Source: Phoenix dactylifera (taxonomy: Eukaryota; Streptophyta; Magnoliopsida; Arecales; Arecaceae). From it: a stretch of 64,000 nt of DNA. The stretch lies in NCBI RefSeq assembly GCF_009389715.1, contig NC_052392.1, forward strand, positions 33,218,125-33,282,124. The letters run 5' to 3'. The notes under the pieces are model-generated. The model made no database searches, was not told the DNA's origin, and saw only the letters and a list, made by a program, of their open reading frames with translations. This document shows positions 1-13,295 of the stretch, in pieces; positions within the stretch are counted from its first letter, which is position 1; each line of letters opens with the position of its first letter. The translations under genes and the position numbers were made by a program.

Positions 1-202
1 TCTAACTTACCAAACAACAAGGAAGTCCAAAAGTTCCAAATGATTCTCAATATACTCCACGCAGCAATAACCAGAACCAACTTGCTGCCTTAACAAAATG
101 CACCAACAGTGCACTATATCTTTTCTAGCCTGTTTTGAAAGCCTTAGTTAGCTTGCAACACTCAGAATAGACATAAAATTGTGTATGTCATAAAGAACTT
201 AC

Positions 203-3200
203 ATCCCACCCCAATGATGGCAATTTATGAACAAAAAGGGAAAGAACACCCTCCTTGCAAATTTCAAGAGCAATCTGCGAAATCTGCTCCTGATTTGGTT
301 CAGCTTCTCCATCTCCAGTCAGCATTTGTCTCATTGAAAGAATATTCTTTTCAGCTTCTTCACGAGCCTGATATGATGAAATATAAATGCATTCATATAT
401 ATATATAGATATATATATATATATATATATAACTTCAATGAGGTTAGTCAAATTATGATATGCAAAATGAGATATAGACCTCATTATCCAGCGGGAACTA
501 TAGCAAGCATTAGCGCTGTGAAAAAAATGATCTTCAGCACAAATATATACCACCAATATGACTTCACCACATTTCAGTTTAAATAAAACTTGCTAGGATT
601 AATTCTTTTTTGGTGCATAGACTGATTTTGAAGCAACTTGGACACTTACAGGATTTTCTGAACTCGAAAGTATGATTGACAAGTATGGTGCTTTACATGT
701 ACGTGCATGCCTGCATATGAGCATGAGCACATGCATTGGGATAGGCGAGTCTATGAATCTGTTCATGTGCAGGTGATGGTGGCCGAATGCAAAGGTAGGT
801 GAGGTACTATGTGTACATGCATATCTTGGTACTATATCGATAGTCATGGAAGATGAATGTTGCCAGGTTTCTTTAGAATAATAAAGTCAAGAGACTGGTC
901 ACATTTTGATTATGGAACATCTATAGTCAAATATGCAAAGAAAAATCATCTCCTACAAATATAATGGTTGCCAATATAAAATTTATACGAGCCCCCTATC
1001 GGAAGGCTATATTGGTCTATGTTTAGTAGTAGTACGTTGAAAAGAACATAAGGTACCGAATGCGCAGATAGTTCTAGATACTTGCAGATTCTATTTACTT
1101 CTTACTAAACTAATTATTGCAGATTCTATTACTTCATAGTTATCTAGTTATCACTAATGCATCCGTACTTATATGCGGTGGCTAAAGATTTTAGATTTGA
1201 GATAATTTAACTAAAATCTGAATTTGTAAATATCTAAAATAAATAATTAATAACTAACTAAAATCTAATACATTATATCTCCATTTTGCCTCTTGGCTCA
1301 GAAGTATCTCTCTTCCTCCTCCCTTTGAAATTGTTAAGAGCCCATATATATTGACATATCCTTGTAGAAGTTGTAGGGTCCCTTCTTCTACTGAAGTCTA
1401 GAATATGTTAAAACTTTTAAAAGAGAAATCTAATCAAAGTTATTTTTGGAATCAAAAAATTGGGAAATTAAGCCACTTTTATATAGTTTAAGGATAAAAT
1501 CAAGATTATCCTATGAAGACCAAATCCCAAACTGTTAAGGTATTTGTCCTACATCAACATCTCAACAACAGATGAATATAGTCACACAAAATGTTTAGCA
1601 TTATGAAATATAGGATCTAGAAATTAAGATTAGAGAAGAACAAAGTACTCTTGCATATGTCCATTATGGAATTAGCTTGGGCACTACAATGCAGTTGTTG
1701 AATGAGGTACTCAAATATCTAACAATGATGATATAGAATCTGATTATCCAGATCCAAACAGTGAGGAATAAAAAAACAGTTGCCATAATATGTGAAATAC
1801 ACCCAAAGAGAACAAATTCTTTATGGGGAGGATTTAAGTGCCACTGGCATGGGGCATGTCATAATGCACAACAGCACTTTCCACATCATGCCATTCCATG
1901 CCATGTCATGCTGACATGGTTACCTTCTTGTGCCTAAACAAGGAATTTATATGAGAAAAGGACTTAAGTACCCCTTTGGCTCAGTGCAAAGTGATATTGA
2001 GCCATATCGACTTGACACAAGTCCATATTGCCGACCTACCCAATGCTGAACCGCAGCCTGGTATTATGTATCAATCCAGTGCCAAATGTCAGCGTTGTCC
2101 TGGCATGGTACATACCTATAAGCACAAGTTGCCATGGGCTAGCACTTGAAAGTTATGCCCCATGGACAGTTATGTCAAACGAGATGTAATTCCCTTATCA
2201 AACAAGAGTTAAAATTATAACCATTTAGACAATAAGAAGAATTTGGTTAACTTTTAGCCAACATTTGATGACATGTTCTCTATATAGTCGAATCCAATGG
2301 TTTAAATCAAGTTGCTGATGGAAAACATTTAGTTTGGCAATCCCCACCTTCTACCTTATACACACCCCATCCCTCGAGCGATGACTCCAACCAAAATCGA
2401 ACCCTAGCCCCTTGCTCAAGTAACGAGGAGTGATACCATCCAAGCACATACAGTGTTACATGTCGTCGAATAATAATATAGCACATCCCAATGCACAAAG
2501 CTCCTGCCGTTGAGAGGTAAGAGGAGGGTCAAATGTACATAGCCTTACTCATGTATTCGGAGAGATCGTTTTTATGTTTCGAAACCGTGACACCCGAGCC
2601 ATAATAGAGCAACATTATCCTTGCACCAAGGCTCGCCTTCTATAGTTGAATAATAATATGTGAATCTAGAAAGGTCTTAAATATCATGGGATGGGGTATT
2701 CCGATCTTTCTACGAAACAAGATGCCCCACATACCAACACTCAGGACGGTAGATTTCCCATCCCGTCCCAGTCCATTTCCAGACTTGTCCCATCCTGACA
2801 CTCAGGATGGTGCCCCAATCTGATACTTGAGAAAATGGGATGCCCTGCTGTCCCACCAGTATTTAAACCCTTGGAATCTAGTAAAAGTGATTACTGATTA
2901 CCTTTAGGTAGCCTTTTGAACACCATAAAGCAATGATCTTCATTATCTCTAGGAATCCAAGGAATTAGAGTAGCCAAGAAAACAAGGGTGACAAAATTAA
3001 TGTCCAGCAAAAGCATTCACTATGCTATCATTGGACCATAAGGCCAAATTTGAACAAAAGAAATTAAGACAATTGTCTATGATGGCTGCTAGATAGAGTT
3101 ACATAAACAAGTTGTATAGACACCTTAATAGTAGACCACTATATGTAGAATTGTTATGCTCATAAGATAGTAGTACAGCACAAGATATACAGTACAGAAC

Positions 3201-6200
3201 CTAGCTGCCTAGTTTGTTTAGTACCATACTGTATCAACAACGAACTGGGATGTTTCATGGTCTCGGCACGGGACTGTGCCTAGACTGGTGTGAAATAATC
3301 CTTACTATGCCAAACTGTCCAAAATCATATAATTCGAGCAATTTAGCCTGGTAAGGGCCCCATATTGGTTTTGGACAATGTTCGCCAAACCAGTACCAAA
3401 GGACATACTGGCCAGCAACTGGTTCGGTATGGTATAGATCCATACCATGTCATTTCAAGATGTGGCGCAATAAGGAGAAACGAAGAGGGAAGAGGAGAGG
3501 GAGAAGGAGAGATAAGAAAAGAGAGAGAGAGCGGAGGGAGGAAGAGGGAGAGGAAGGAAGGGAGGGAGATGAAGGAAGGAGGAGAGAGGGCTCGAAAGCC
3601 CTCATCGTTAGGGGTAAGGAGCTTGAAATAGAGAGAGAGAGCTTGAAACCCTAACCCTGACGCCATGAGAGAGGGAGACAGGGAGAGGAGGGATGCTTGC
3701 CGATGACAATTGAGCAAGGGGGGCGATTGCGTGTCTACCCAACTAGAGAGGGGGGCAAGGGAGGAGGACCGACCTATTAAATCACGGCTGGAACCGGGCC
3801 GTTTTCCTTCTCTCAGCCTATTTACTAAGCCAACAAGCTATCCTGATTCCCTATAGGTTCAATTTAGTACACCCTAAACTAGGCGGTTCGGAGTGATACG
3901 AGACACCCTAGTTTTGGGCCTCAATTATTTAGAATGAGCTTGACATCCATTTCTCCGTTTGTTTAAAGATAAGAGAGGAGGAAGAGAGGACAAAGAGAAG
4001 GAGAGTGGAACAGTGAGAAGGAGGTCCAATTGAGATATTACCCTCTTCCTTTTTTTGTTACATCACATATATAAGCAGAAATTGAAAAATATGAGAAAAT
4101 CGTGCCAAAATATTGTATTTTGGCTTGATTTTGTGATATATTAATAGATCTCATTCAGATTTATGCAATGATATTTTTTTATTTTTATATTTATTTTATT
4201 TTTAGTAAAATATATTTTTATTAAAGGATAAAAATAAAGAAGAAGTTAATTCCAAAAATAAAGAAAGGTAGAGCCAGTCAAGAAGGTAGAACCCATCAAG
4301 AGAGTCTGCTTGTTCAAGCTAACCAAGAGCATCAGAAAGGTCGATCACACAAGGGTAAGAAGTCGGTGCCCCAAACATCAGCTCAAGCAGAGTAAAAGAA
4401 AGAAAAGAAGAATGCAAATCCATTAGAAGTGGATGAGTAGCCAGTTTACATTAACTCCGAGACTACCGAGCTTTCCAATGATAGATTTCCCAGATCATCT
4501 TGTAATACAAGCAATGATGGCGACTCTTCGAATAGTGATGGGTCTAATGGTCAGGATGGGGACAATGGACACGGAGGGGTTGCCATCCCCCTAGATTTTC
4601 GTGCAACAAAAACTTGCTTCCCCTATTCATGACTTGCTTTCCCAAGTTCCCAATTCAAGATTAAAGGAGTGTAAGCACCTTGCTTACTACATTATTTTTT
4701 TCTAAACATATAACATATTACAAAATAAACAGCAAGACTTTTTGATGTTACTTTATGTGGGAACATGATTTGTTTTTTCTTCTTTTTTTTTGATGGTCGT
4801 GGGAACAAGACTTGTTGCTTTTACTTTGTTGGATTTATGTTGATGTTCATTGATTTAACTAGTTTCACCTCATGTTGATGCATCTATTTCACTCTTTGTA
4901 CCATTGTTGTTTCACATTTTTAGATCCACGCAGTATTTGGATCCAACATAATAGAATAACCTCTATGTCACAATCTCTTTTGTGTTTCACATTTTCTATG
5001 ATGCCATGTTTGACTTGTTATAGTTCATTATAAGCCTGCCAATTTATTTAAATTTCTTGTTTTTTAACCCAAATAATTTCAATGCCATGAAAGTTTAAAT
5101 AATTTTACAACTTACATATAGTATATGGCATATGTCATTGAATAGATATTTTTTTTATTAAGAATTTGGCCCTCCAAGACAAAAATCCTAGCTTCGCCCC
5201 TACTCCATGACTTTTTAGCTACAGATAGCAATATGGTTGTACTTTATAGGTTTTATAGTGTTATAAATTTCAAAGTCTTCCTTATTATATGTGCTAGTCA
5301 TATGTAAGGTCTACACTCATATTCCATCAAGACTCAACTTCCCATCGTGCCAATACTTGTGATATATTGCATTGTTTGCATGCTTCCAATATCAATGTAC
5401 TCTAAAAACAAGAGATATGAACTCTAGATAATACATCAAACATTACTATTATATGCGAACAAAGCCTATGAATCTTGGTACAATCACATTTATTACCTAT
5501 GTTATCTCTCAGTTTCTCTATAAACGATAGAAATTTTAACCTCTTTTTATTTTGTACATTTACAGCCACTATCCTTTATGTTTCTTTCACAACCTGTTCT
5601 ACAATTGGATATATAGGATGTGACATAATGCACTACAATGCAAGCTAGAGCCTACAATTTTTTCAGTTTTGACCTTCATTAATTTTCTGTTTCTTCTTCT
5701 AATCCTATTTTATACAAAAAAGTAAACAAAATGTGTAATCCCCAGTGTAAAGCAAAACCAAGTACCTTTGGAAACATAATCTGGCTAAGTTGTAGTCATC
5801 GCCATGGCTGAATTATTCTATGATATGCATACTTATAACAAAAAACAGCTCATATATTTCAAACTTTTAAGAAGATTTACCAAATTTATTTTCCAGCTTT
5901 TAACCATGCAAGCTGACTGAGTTTGAACTATTCGACTAATGTTCTTCTTGACAACTTTACAACTATCACATTGTGACACCCCAGGTCCATATTAACTACA
6001 GTCAAGTTTTCATTGATGAAGGACCAGGCAATCTTCAGCTTTAGCCTCAATCTCTTTCAACTTTGGATGAGATAATGTGCAATGTGAGTGGATGAGATAA
6101 TGTGTAATATGAAATAAAGCCAAGAATTTGTCCTACCAAGAAAAATCTCCTTCAATTTGCCTCAAGAAGCTACAAACCTATAGGAGAAGTATGCATTGCT

Positions 6201-6749
6201 CATTCATGTCACAAAAGAAATGACAGAAAGATAAGTTTCCATTGAAAAACTACGACAAATTCAGCGACAAATTTGCTCAACAAACAAATAAAATAAAATA
6301 AATCAGCATGAATCAGGAACCCCTACCCACCCCAGCCCCGCCTAAAAGTGCATTGACAAACATTGACTTAACAAACAGATCAATAGCAAAGAGACTGAAT
6401 TCAGATCACGTGAAAAGACCTCGACACAGAATTCCCACTAAATTGCTCATCCACTTTCCCAAACGCCACCAATTTTGTCCGAAGAACAAAAGAAAACTAG
6501 AAAAACATAACAAAACCCATGTCCAACCTCCACCTTCCGTTGGAAGAAACCAAAAAAAAAACAAACAAACAAAAATCAAGAATCTGATCAGATGGAAGAC
6601 GGAGAAAGATTGTTTTTTTCCGGCAGATCTCATCGTCTCACCTTTGCGACGGTCTTGGTATCAAGGGCAAGTAGGCTCTCCCGGATGGCCTTCACGAGGT
6701 CGGAAGGGGACGACCTGGCCTTGGACGGCTTGAAGAAGGAGAAGGCCAT
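203..6749 (-). CDS. MO25-like (Cab39/Mo25 family) scaffold protein, first two coding exons, 3' part outside window
   Basis: Exon 1 is 6749..6642 and exon 2 is 367..203. The ATG at 6749 opens MAFSFFKPSKARSS and the exon ends in DTKTVAK at an AAG/GTGAGA donor. Exon 2 follows a TCATATCAG acceptor, starts AREEAEKN, contains GDGEAEPNQEQ and EICKEGVLSLFVHKLP, and ends SLGWD at a GAT/GTAAGT donor. Both junctions are phase 0, so the exons join in frame to give 91 residues, about the first quarter of a Mo25 protein (roughly 340 aa). These motifs match plant MO25-like proteins of the At5g18940 type. Family knowledge: Mo25 is a helical-repeat scaffold that stabilises and activates STE20/GCK-type kinases. 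The remaining exons should lie left of position 1. The unusual feature is the 6.27 kb first intron. I am confident of the family and exon 1, and fairly confident that no extra micro-exon is missed. Confidence 0.85.
397..430. repeat. (TA)n microsatellite
   Basis: A nearly pure alternating AT run with one ATAGAT interruption, just upstream (gene sense) of the exon 2 acceptor of the MO25-like gene. Confidence 0.9.
2470..2640 (-). mobile_element. Au-type SINE
   Basis: On the minus strand the element starts GAAGGCGAGCCTTGGTGCAA, has a Pol III B-box-like GGTTTCGAAAC, continues with GTAAGGCTATGTACATTTGA and ends GGAGCTTTGTGCATTGGGAT followed by an ATTATTATT tail. This order (GCCTTGG-GCAA head, GTAAGGCTGCGTACA-like middle, GGAGCTT-GTGCACYGGG tail) is the signature of the Au SINE family found across flowering plants. 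It lies antisense to nothing and in the same orientation as the host MO25-like gene, inside its first intron. Numerous substitutions from the family pattern suggest an old copy. Confidence 0.8.
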
Positions 6750-6930
6750 GGCGACTCTCCCTCCGCCTCTCCGGGTCGATGTGGTGGTAGGCGTCCTCCC
6801 CCCCCCTCCTCTCCTCCACCTTCACCTTTTTACGCAAAGCCAGGACGAAGAGTCCAAAGTTGCCTGACTCGGCCGGTTTGGTACAGACCGGTTTAATTTT
6901 GAACGGTCTGGCACGCAAGAAGAATGAATG
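6750..6930 (-). promoter_or_regulatory. Putative 5' UTR/promoter of the MO25-like gene
   Basis: This is the GC-rich stretch directly upstream of the MO25-like ATG. It includes a C-rich run at about 6798-6816 and two GACCGGTTTAA/CCGGTTTGG-like repeats at 6872-6896. I see no clear TATA box. The call rests on position alone. Confidence 0.4.
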
Positions 6931-9900
6931 GACGAAAATGAATATTAAATTATTATACTAATAAAATAGTAGATTTTGCATAAATAATATATTTAATTAT
7001 TGATTTTGCTAGAAAAGTAGAAACTTTTTTCCAGAATAATGTATATTTAGGGATGTTTTGCACAATTTTGCTCAAGTACAGGATGAATGGCGCACAAATT
7101 TAAAATTCTTGATACACCTAACTAAATATTATTTAATATATATTTTGTAATTTTTTTTTGGCAAAAACCATTTAACTTGAATGTTCTTAAATCCCAAAGT
7201 AACAAATGATTGTACATATTCCCGGCGTCTAATCTACAATTTCTTTTGAGCAAAGTTGATGTTAATGCTTAAACATTTTTCTTAGATGTAGCCACTTGTT
7301 TCAAAGCTATTGCCAAGACAGCCAAATAATTATTATGGTGTTCTTATGAAGTGATGGGAAAATAACAAAATTTATCCTTTCTCAAAATCATGTTGCTCAA
7401 TCGATTTGACCAAGAAGAAGTTTTTGCTTCATCAACTTTCTTTCTTTTCTGAAAAAAATCATACCACCCTTAGGACCTCAAAGGCTCATGTAAGTTGTGA
7501 AAGTAACAATATCACAAAAGTAGAGTGGGCTAAGTCACTCCTGCTTATGGTAGCACCAAATTACAATTAATAATGATGGTATGTATGCATAATAACTAAT
7601 AGCTTTCTATCCATCACTAAATTCTAATCATATGTAAATTGAGCAAAATTGACTTTACCAAGAAAAATGCAACAACTGAGAGCTTTTTCTCCACCATTAA
7701 GTACCAATGAGATATAAATTGCGCAAAATTGACTTTACCAAGAAAAATTTGTAAAAAATGAATAAAAATTTTAATTTCTAAGCCGAAAGGGGGCTAAAAC
7801 CATTGTGACTTCAAAAGTTAATAATTGGCAGCATATTAACAACTTTGTTTTAGAGAAAAAATTCCCATGCCAAAAGCTCTTATAGTGAGTGGATGCAAAA
7901 TCAAAGTTGGCAACTATTATCTTGCAATCTATAGTACTAGAAAAGGAGTAAAAAATAAACAACTAACTAAATTCTTTCTAGCATCTTGAATGAAAAATGA
8001 TAGTTCCCACTTAATCTAGTCATCAAGTTTACCTTACTCTTAATTTGCCTTCTTAAAAATATAAATATCAAGACATTCAAGAGATGCTCCCACTAGTAAT
8101 GTTATTTTTTGCAAGTCCAGGTGATAGATTAATGATACCAAATAGTTGCATTGTGATTCATGTTTCTACAAACATTGCCACTTTATTTACACCTATTTAA
8201 CAATAATAAAAGTAGGACATATATATCTTCAATGTTTTACCACTACCATAGCTCATTTAATTTAAGCAGATTTATGAATATATAAAAGGATACTGCAACT
8301 TGTACAAAAATTTGTTATGCAAATATTTCAAGGATTTTGATGGACTAAATTAGTCTTACTGCATGCTGTCATATTCTGATTTGACTTTATATTTTCAATT
8401 TCAAAAATGCTTATTCATGTCTTGAGTTTTTTGTCCAATTTTTTGTTTCACTTTTGTGCCATAAAACTTTAATCTAACCAACATTATTGATATAACCCTT
8501 GCAACATTGACTACATTGCTACACTTATAACCATTATTGTCATTATCCATGCCTATAAGTTACAAAGTTGTAAAAGTTAGACCACATTTGAAAATCAAGC
8601 ATTTAATTAGCACCAAATCACAATAGAATACCCTAAAGTTTCCATCTCATTGCCAAAAATAGTTTCAACTAACACCTTTTACTTTTCAGTTACCAAATTA
8701 GTAGATCCTACCTTTCAACCATGTTCGCACCTTGATAGCACTATAAATTGATTTGGGCCACTCAAAATCCAATTCAGACACCAATATAATCATATATATA
8801 ATATTAGAATATAGCAGTACAGAATCCATCTTGATGCCTACAACATTTTCATCCTAGAATTTGTGTGAATCAGTTTGCTTATGAGGAAGATCAAGGATAT
8901 TATTAATTTTATCCAAATCTAGTTTCTTATGCCAAATCTAAATTAAAATCCAACTTAATCTGAGCTACAAGAAAAGATTGATAATTTTAGAAGGTAGTCA
9001 TGATTTGGAATGTGGGACAAGACCCATAAATATGATTTTTGAAGTGGTTAGTTTTGCTTATTTCCTAATCTTTTCAACCTATTATCAATAATCTATTTAT
9101 ATTTTTTATAATTTAATTTAGAATAACTTTCAATCCAAAACAACTAAACGAGAGAAGTGTTGGTTTTGATATGTAGTTATTTCCCCTCACTTCTCCTCTC
9201 TCCCCTTGTCATTCTTAGTCATGTCCATATAATTTGATTTAAATTTATATTTTATTTATTTGATTTAGTATATATTTTTTTTGTTAGATATTCATAGCAT
9301 GTGCTTATTTGCTACTAGTAGATGTGGTGAAGATTTGTAAGAGGGGTTCTTCTTAATACAAAGTAGAATATTTTTTTCCCAATATTATAGGGGAGATTAT
9401 CAATGCATAGCATTGGTGCTGATTCTAAGGGCAAATTTAATAATGTAATTATCAAAAGAAAAAAGTAAGTGATTTTAAAGGTCAGTACCACCTATATGTA
9501 GTTCTATATTAGAATAGTTACCCAGGGTCATTTAGAGCTTTAGTTTGTTGGCTCGAGTGTAACAATATTTTAGGCCATGCCAAACTCTAGGTTGATTATG
9601 TTTTCCCATCCTACTGATAGTCCTATTCTAGACTTAATCCACCCACGTCAATAGAAAATGTTAATCTCATAAAAAAATCATTTGTTAATTGAGTTCTAAA
9701 TTGATCTATTTATCATGGATAAATTGATTTTGAATCAATTTGTTTGATCTAGTTTTATATATCTTTACAACTTTTGACTTGTAATTAAGTTTATGATATA
9801 GAATTCTATAGCATGTTGAAACATTGATATTTAAATGGCTTTTAAAGCTATCTAAAGGTATTCATAATTTATAAGATGGACCACTAGATGAGTAACTAGA

Positions 9901-12030
9901 AGTAGCTTAGCTCATAGTTAGGTAGGCAAGATGCACATTATTTGGGCCATAGAATTTAGTCGGATAGCTTCCATAAGCCTCGTTCCCTTATCCTATCAAC
10001 ACAACAACCAGACATCATAATTCATTGAGGCTTTTGAAACCCCTTCTATGGCTTATATGGGCCGAATTATGGTTGCCTTTGCTTGCAGACAATTTTAAGG
10101 TAAACACTAATTAGATTGTCTATATCTAGGTGTTAGATCCTTATTCATATATGATATATATTATAAGTGAGTTGGTCTTACAGAGAAATTCACATTTAGA
10201 GAAACCATTCAGAAAATGTTAATATCTTTAACAAGTGTACCAAATGACCTAGGATCTATTCTATTTTCACTAGGGCTTGGGGTGGGTAGGGGTATTAGTT
10301 GGAGGGTTACCACCCATTGTATAGATTATTGCCTAAAAAACCCTTTCTAGCAAAAAAAATGAATGAAGAAAGAAATTGGTGAAACATTGCAGTATGTATC
10401 CTTTTTTAATCAAATGTAGATTAGGAAAGAAAAGGACCTCAAATTATGGCAAAATAAGGACATTTCAATGTTAGGGATTTTTTTAGAGTATAACACAAGC
10501 TTTCGCAGCCTATCTCCACTTCATCCAATTTATGATTATGCACCTCTTTTTGTCTCAATTGAATAACCATTTTCTAGTTCTAATCTCTCTTTTCTTGATG
10601 AATTAAGAGAAACATGAGAAATGCAAAAAAAGGGTAATATAAATTTGTCAACTCGAACAATTATTGGAAAATTTTTAGCTAAATGGGATCCCAAATATTC
10701 TTCTTTTCACTGGCATTATAATCGCTATAAATTTTTACATATATACATTCTACATACATACATTTTGCTCATATAGATACATATGTACATGCATATATAT
10801 GTATGCATATGTATATATGTTTATATATATTATATAAATTTTAGCTAAATGGGATTACAAATATTCTACTTTTCACTAGCTTTGTATGCACTAAGAATTA
10901 TAGTCTCTATAAAATTTTACATACATGCATTCTAACATCTATACTTTTTGTTTGTATACATACATACATACATATAGACACAATATTGCACACAAACTTT
11001 ATACACACTTATACATCAGGCTAGAATATTTCAGAGAACACTTGGCTCCAAATGCTTTCTAATAGAAATCAATAACCGAGTCTTTCAAAATAAAAATAAG
11101 CATTGTTGATCGTGATCTATAATATAAAATTGCTAGAAACCAAAATCACAAATTTTCAAGATCTTCTATTCGTCCATTAGTAGAAAATAAAATTGATAAT
11201 TTTAACAATTTGATATCATATTTTAGTCAGATATATAACTTAGAAACACCTAAATTAGCTAAAGTTCAATATACATATATATCTTAGAAAAATAGTCTAT
11301 ATTACCCTTTTACTCACTAGCTATACTGTTATATTTCCTTTTTTCCTTGTTAGATACATAGACAAGAGAGTTTTGAAATAAATAATTTTAGTTTCTTGTC
11401 ATTTTATATATTGTAGATCATCATCAATGATCTTAATTTTTATTTTGATAGGCCTTTTAGTAATTTTTATGAGGAAGCATTTGAAGACAAATATTCTTAG
11501 AAGCATTCTAGCCTAATATATAAAAAGTTAGACTGCATAATTTATGTTAACTCTTAGAATCTAACAATTCAAAATTAATAATAGACTATCCCAAATTCAA
11601 GATCTAAGCTGCCGAATGTAATCCACTCTACAAAAATTCCTAGAGACCAAAATTCATATGTTTTGGAGATCTCTAACCTAATTCATTAAGTAGGTGTTAA
11701 CATATGGATGTTCTTAATAACGTAATACTATATTTACTATGATATGATCATCAAAAATTTTTGAATTTAAATCTATCCATGTTTTAAAGTATGTATGTCA
11801 TAATCCATAAAAGTGTATTTTTAATTTACTTTATCCAATTTTATATTTTACTAGCGCAATTGACACATTTTGTGATGACCTGTTCATATATCAGAGGTTA
11901 TCAGAATATATAATTTTAGTTTCTAAACCATTTTAATAATATAGATCTTGTTCAATAATTTTAATTTTCAATTTGGACAATCTATTATTGATTTAAAGTT
12001 GTCAACACTTTTTCTAAGAAGTTCATATAA
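6931..12030. other. AT-rich gene-free stretch
   Basis: No ORF with recognisable homology on either strand. A direct repeat of about 33 bp (AAATTG-GCAAAATTGACTTTACCAAGAAAAAT) appears near 7637 and 7716, and a larger tandem duplication lies at 10670-11005. Otherwise I see only low-complexity AT-rich sequence, consistent with decayed transposons. Confidence 0.6.
10670..11005. repeat. Diverged tandem duplication (~166 bp unit)
   Basis: TTTAGCTAAATGGGAT followed by an AAATATTCTWCTTTTCACTRGC segment and a TTTTACATA-TACATTCTA segment occurs once from about 10674 and again from about 10840. The two copies differ by many substitutions and indels and contain TACATACA-type runs. Confidence 0.6.
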
Positions 12031-12045
12031 GTGCGTAATCCAAAT

Positions 12046-12046
<1 letters not shown>

Positions 12047-12093
<47 letters not shown>

Positions 12094-12115
12094 GAGAGAG
12101 AGAGAGGGATAGAAA
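12047..12115. repeat. Compound microsatellite (AC)n(AT)n(AG)n
   Basis: Three perfect dinucleotide arrays lie next to each other: about 15 AC units, then AT, then AG. This abuts the left arm of the inverted repeat that follows. Confidence 0.9.
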
Positions 12116-12144
12116 GAGAAAGATTTTGCTCCTCTCAAACGGTT

Positions 12145-13095
12145 CCTCTCAAAAGGAGAAGGTATCTATTTCTTCCAAGTCCAAAATTAATAATAGTACA
12201 TATAAATCAAAGATCCATATTATTGATCATGTATTATATGATTAAAAATATTTTCAAAGAAAAATTATATATTTAATTAATTTTGGTTCAACCCGCCTAT
12301 CGAGACAGGATCGTTTCTACGCTTTCAAAAAAGTCCGTTTTTTTGGATGTTTTTTTGCTTACTCTTTTTTGGCCTGGAAGAGCGAAGCGGTAAGGCTTCG
12401 CCGTTTGAGAACACCGGGGGGCTATAGCCATTATCGAAAACCAAAATGTAAATCCCTCTTTTTTTTTCAACCATTATCTAAGAATGGTTTTGGAAGAGTC
12501 CGATGAAAAATTATTGATAAAGCAAATCTTGGTTTTCGTTTCCCTTGTGTTAGACGCTTTCAATCAAAGATGGGTCACAGTTTCATTCTAAGTCCAAGGC
12601 GTCTATTTTGTTGCGGTATAAGCATTAAAAACTATTAATTTCTAATATATATATATATATATTATCATATTGATCATGATTTATATGATTAAATTTTTTT
12701 TGAAATAAAAATCATATATTTTAGTAATCTTTTGCCTATGCAACAAGTGGGTGCACAAATGATCAATTAAAATATTGAAAGATCATAATTTGCTAGGATA
12801 TACACATTAAAATCTATTAATTTCTAATATATATATATATTAGTATGTTTAAATATGATTAATAAGGTGGACTATCAATTTAAATACTTTATTATATATT
12901 TTAACATGCTAGCATAATAAAAATCATTTATTTTTATATCCATATGATGCTTAGGTTAAAGACTATCAAAATACATGACACTTGATTTTCAAGTATTTTG
13001 AGTGGTATATCATAATCAATAGTATAGATCTTTGATTTATATACCTCATTATTGATTTTTGACTTGAAAGGAATAGATACTCTCTCTTCTCGAGA
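12145..13095. repeat. Structure bounded by ~110 bp inverted repeats
   Basis: The left arm (about 12148-12260, with GGTATCTATTTCTTCCAAGT and ATAAATCAAAGATCCATA) recurs as the reverse complement at about 12970-13090 (GTATCTATTCCTTTCAAGT, ATAAATCAAAGATCTATA). The inside has a third, partial direct copy (TTGATCATGATTTATATGATTAAA at about 12669) and a pair of CTATTAATTTCTAATATATA segments (about 12632 and 12812). Outer ends abut microsatellites on both sides. It could be a foldback element or two oppositely oriented copies of one repeat; no target duplication was identified. Confidence 0.55.
12289..12615. other. Possible organelle-derived (mitochondrial-like) DNA insertion
   Basis: Composition and texture change abruptly here. 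GAAGCGGTAAGGCTTCGCCG, ACCGGGGGGCTATAGCC and GACGCTTTCAATCAAAGATG sit inside AT-rich surroundings and resemble plant mitochondrial intergenic DNA. No organelle gene can be read in it, so the assignment rests on compositional impression only. Confidence 0.35.
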
Positions 13096-13109
13096 CAAAC
13101 ATAGTCCAT

Positions 13110-13177
13110 CCTACACACACACAATACATATATATACATACATATATATATACACACACACACACACATATATATGT

Positions 13178-13238
<61 letters not shown>

Positions 13239-13295
13239 CGCATGTATGTACGTATGTGTGTGTGTACACATGTATGTACGTATGCATGCATATAC
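13110..13295. repeat. Compound CA/TA/TG microsatellite, largely self-complementary
   Basis: (CA)n, (TA)n and GTATGTACGTATG-type runs follow one another. The array reads through both strands as artificial Tyr/Ile/Thr/His-rich ORFs, which are not genes. Confidence 0.9.

Larger units (their letters stand above)
368..6641 (-). other. 6.3 kb first intron of the MO25-like gene, repeat-bearing
   Basis: This stretch between the two MO25-like exons has no convincing ORF. It holds a (TA)n tract at 397-430, an Au-type SINE (2470-2640), a purine-rich GGGAGA/GAGAGA stretch at 3470-3660 that produces spurious ORFs on both strands, and poly-T-rich AT-rich DNA from 4150 onward. A short plus-strand stretch around 4480-4600 reads as Ser/Asn/Asp-rich peptide (for example SSNSDGSNGQDGD) without a start or splice context; it may be transposon-derived but I do not recognise it. 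Confidence 0.6.

Noticed and set aside
3343..3717. Opposite-strand Ser/Pro/Leu-rich and Glu/Arg-rich ORFs
   Set aside because: Produced by a GGGAGA-rich purine tract; no start context or homology.
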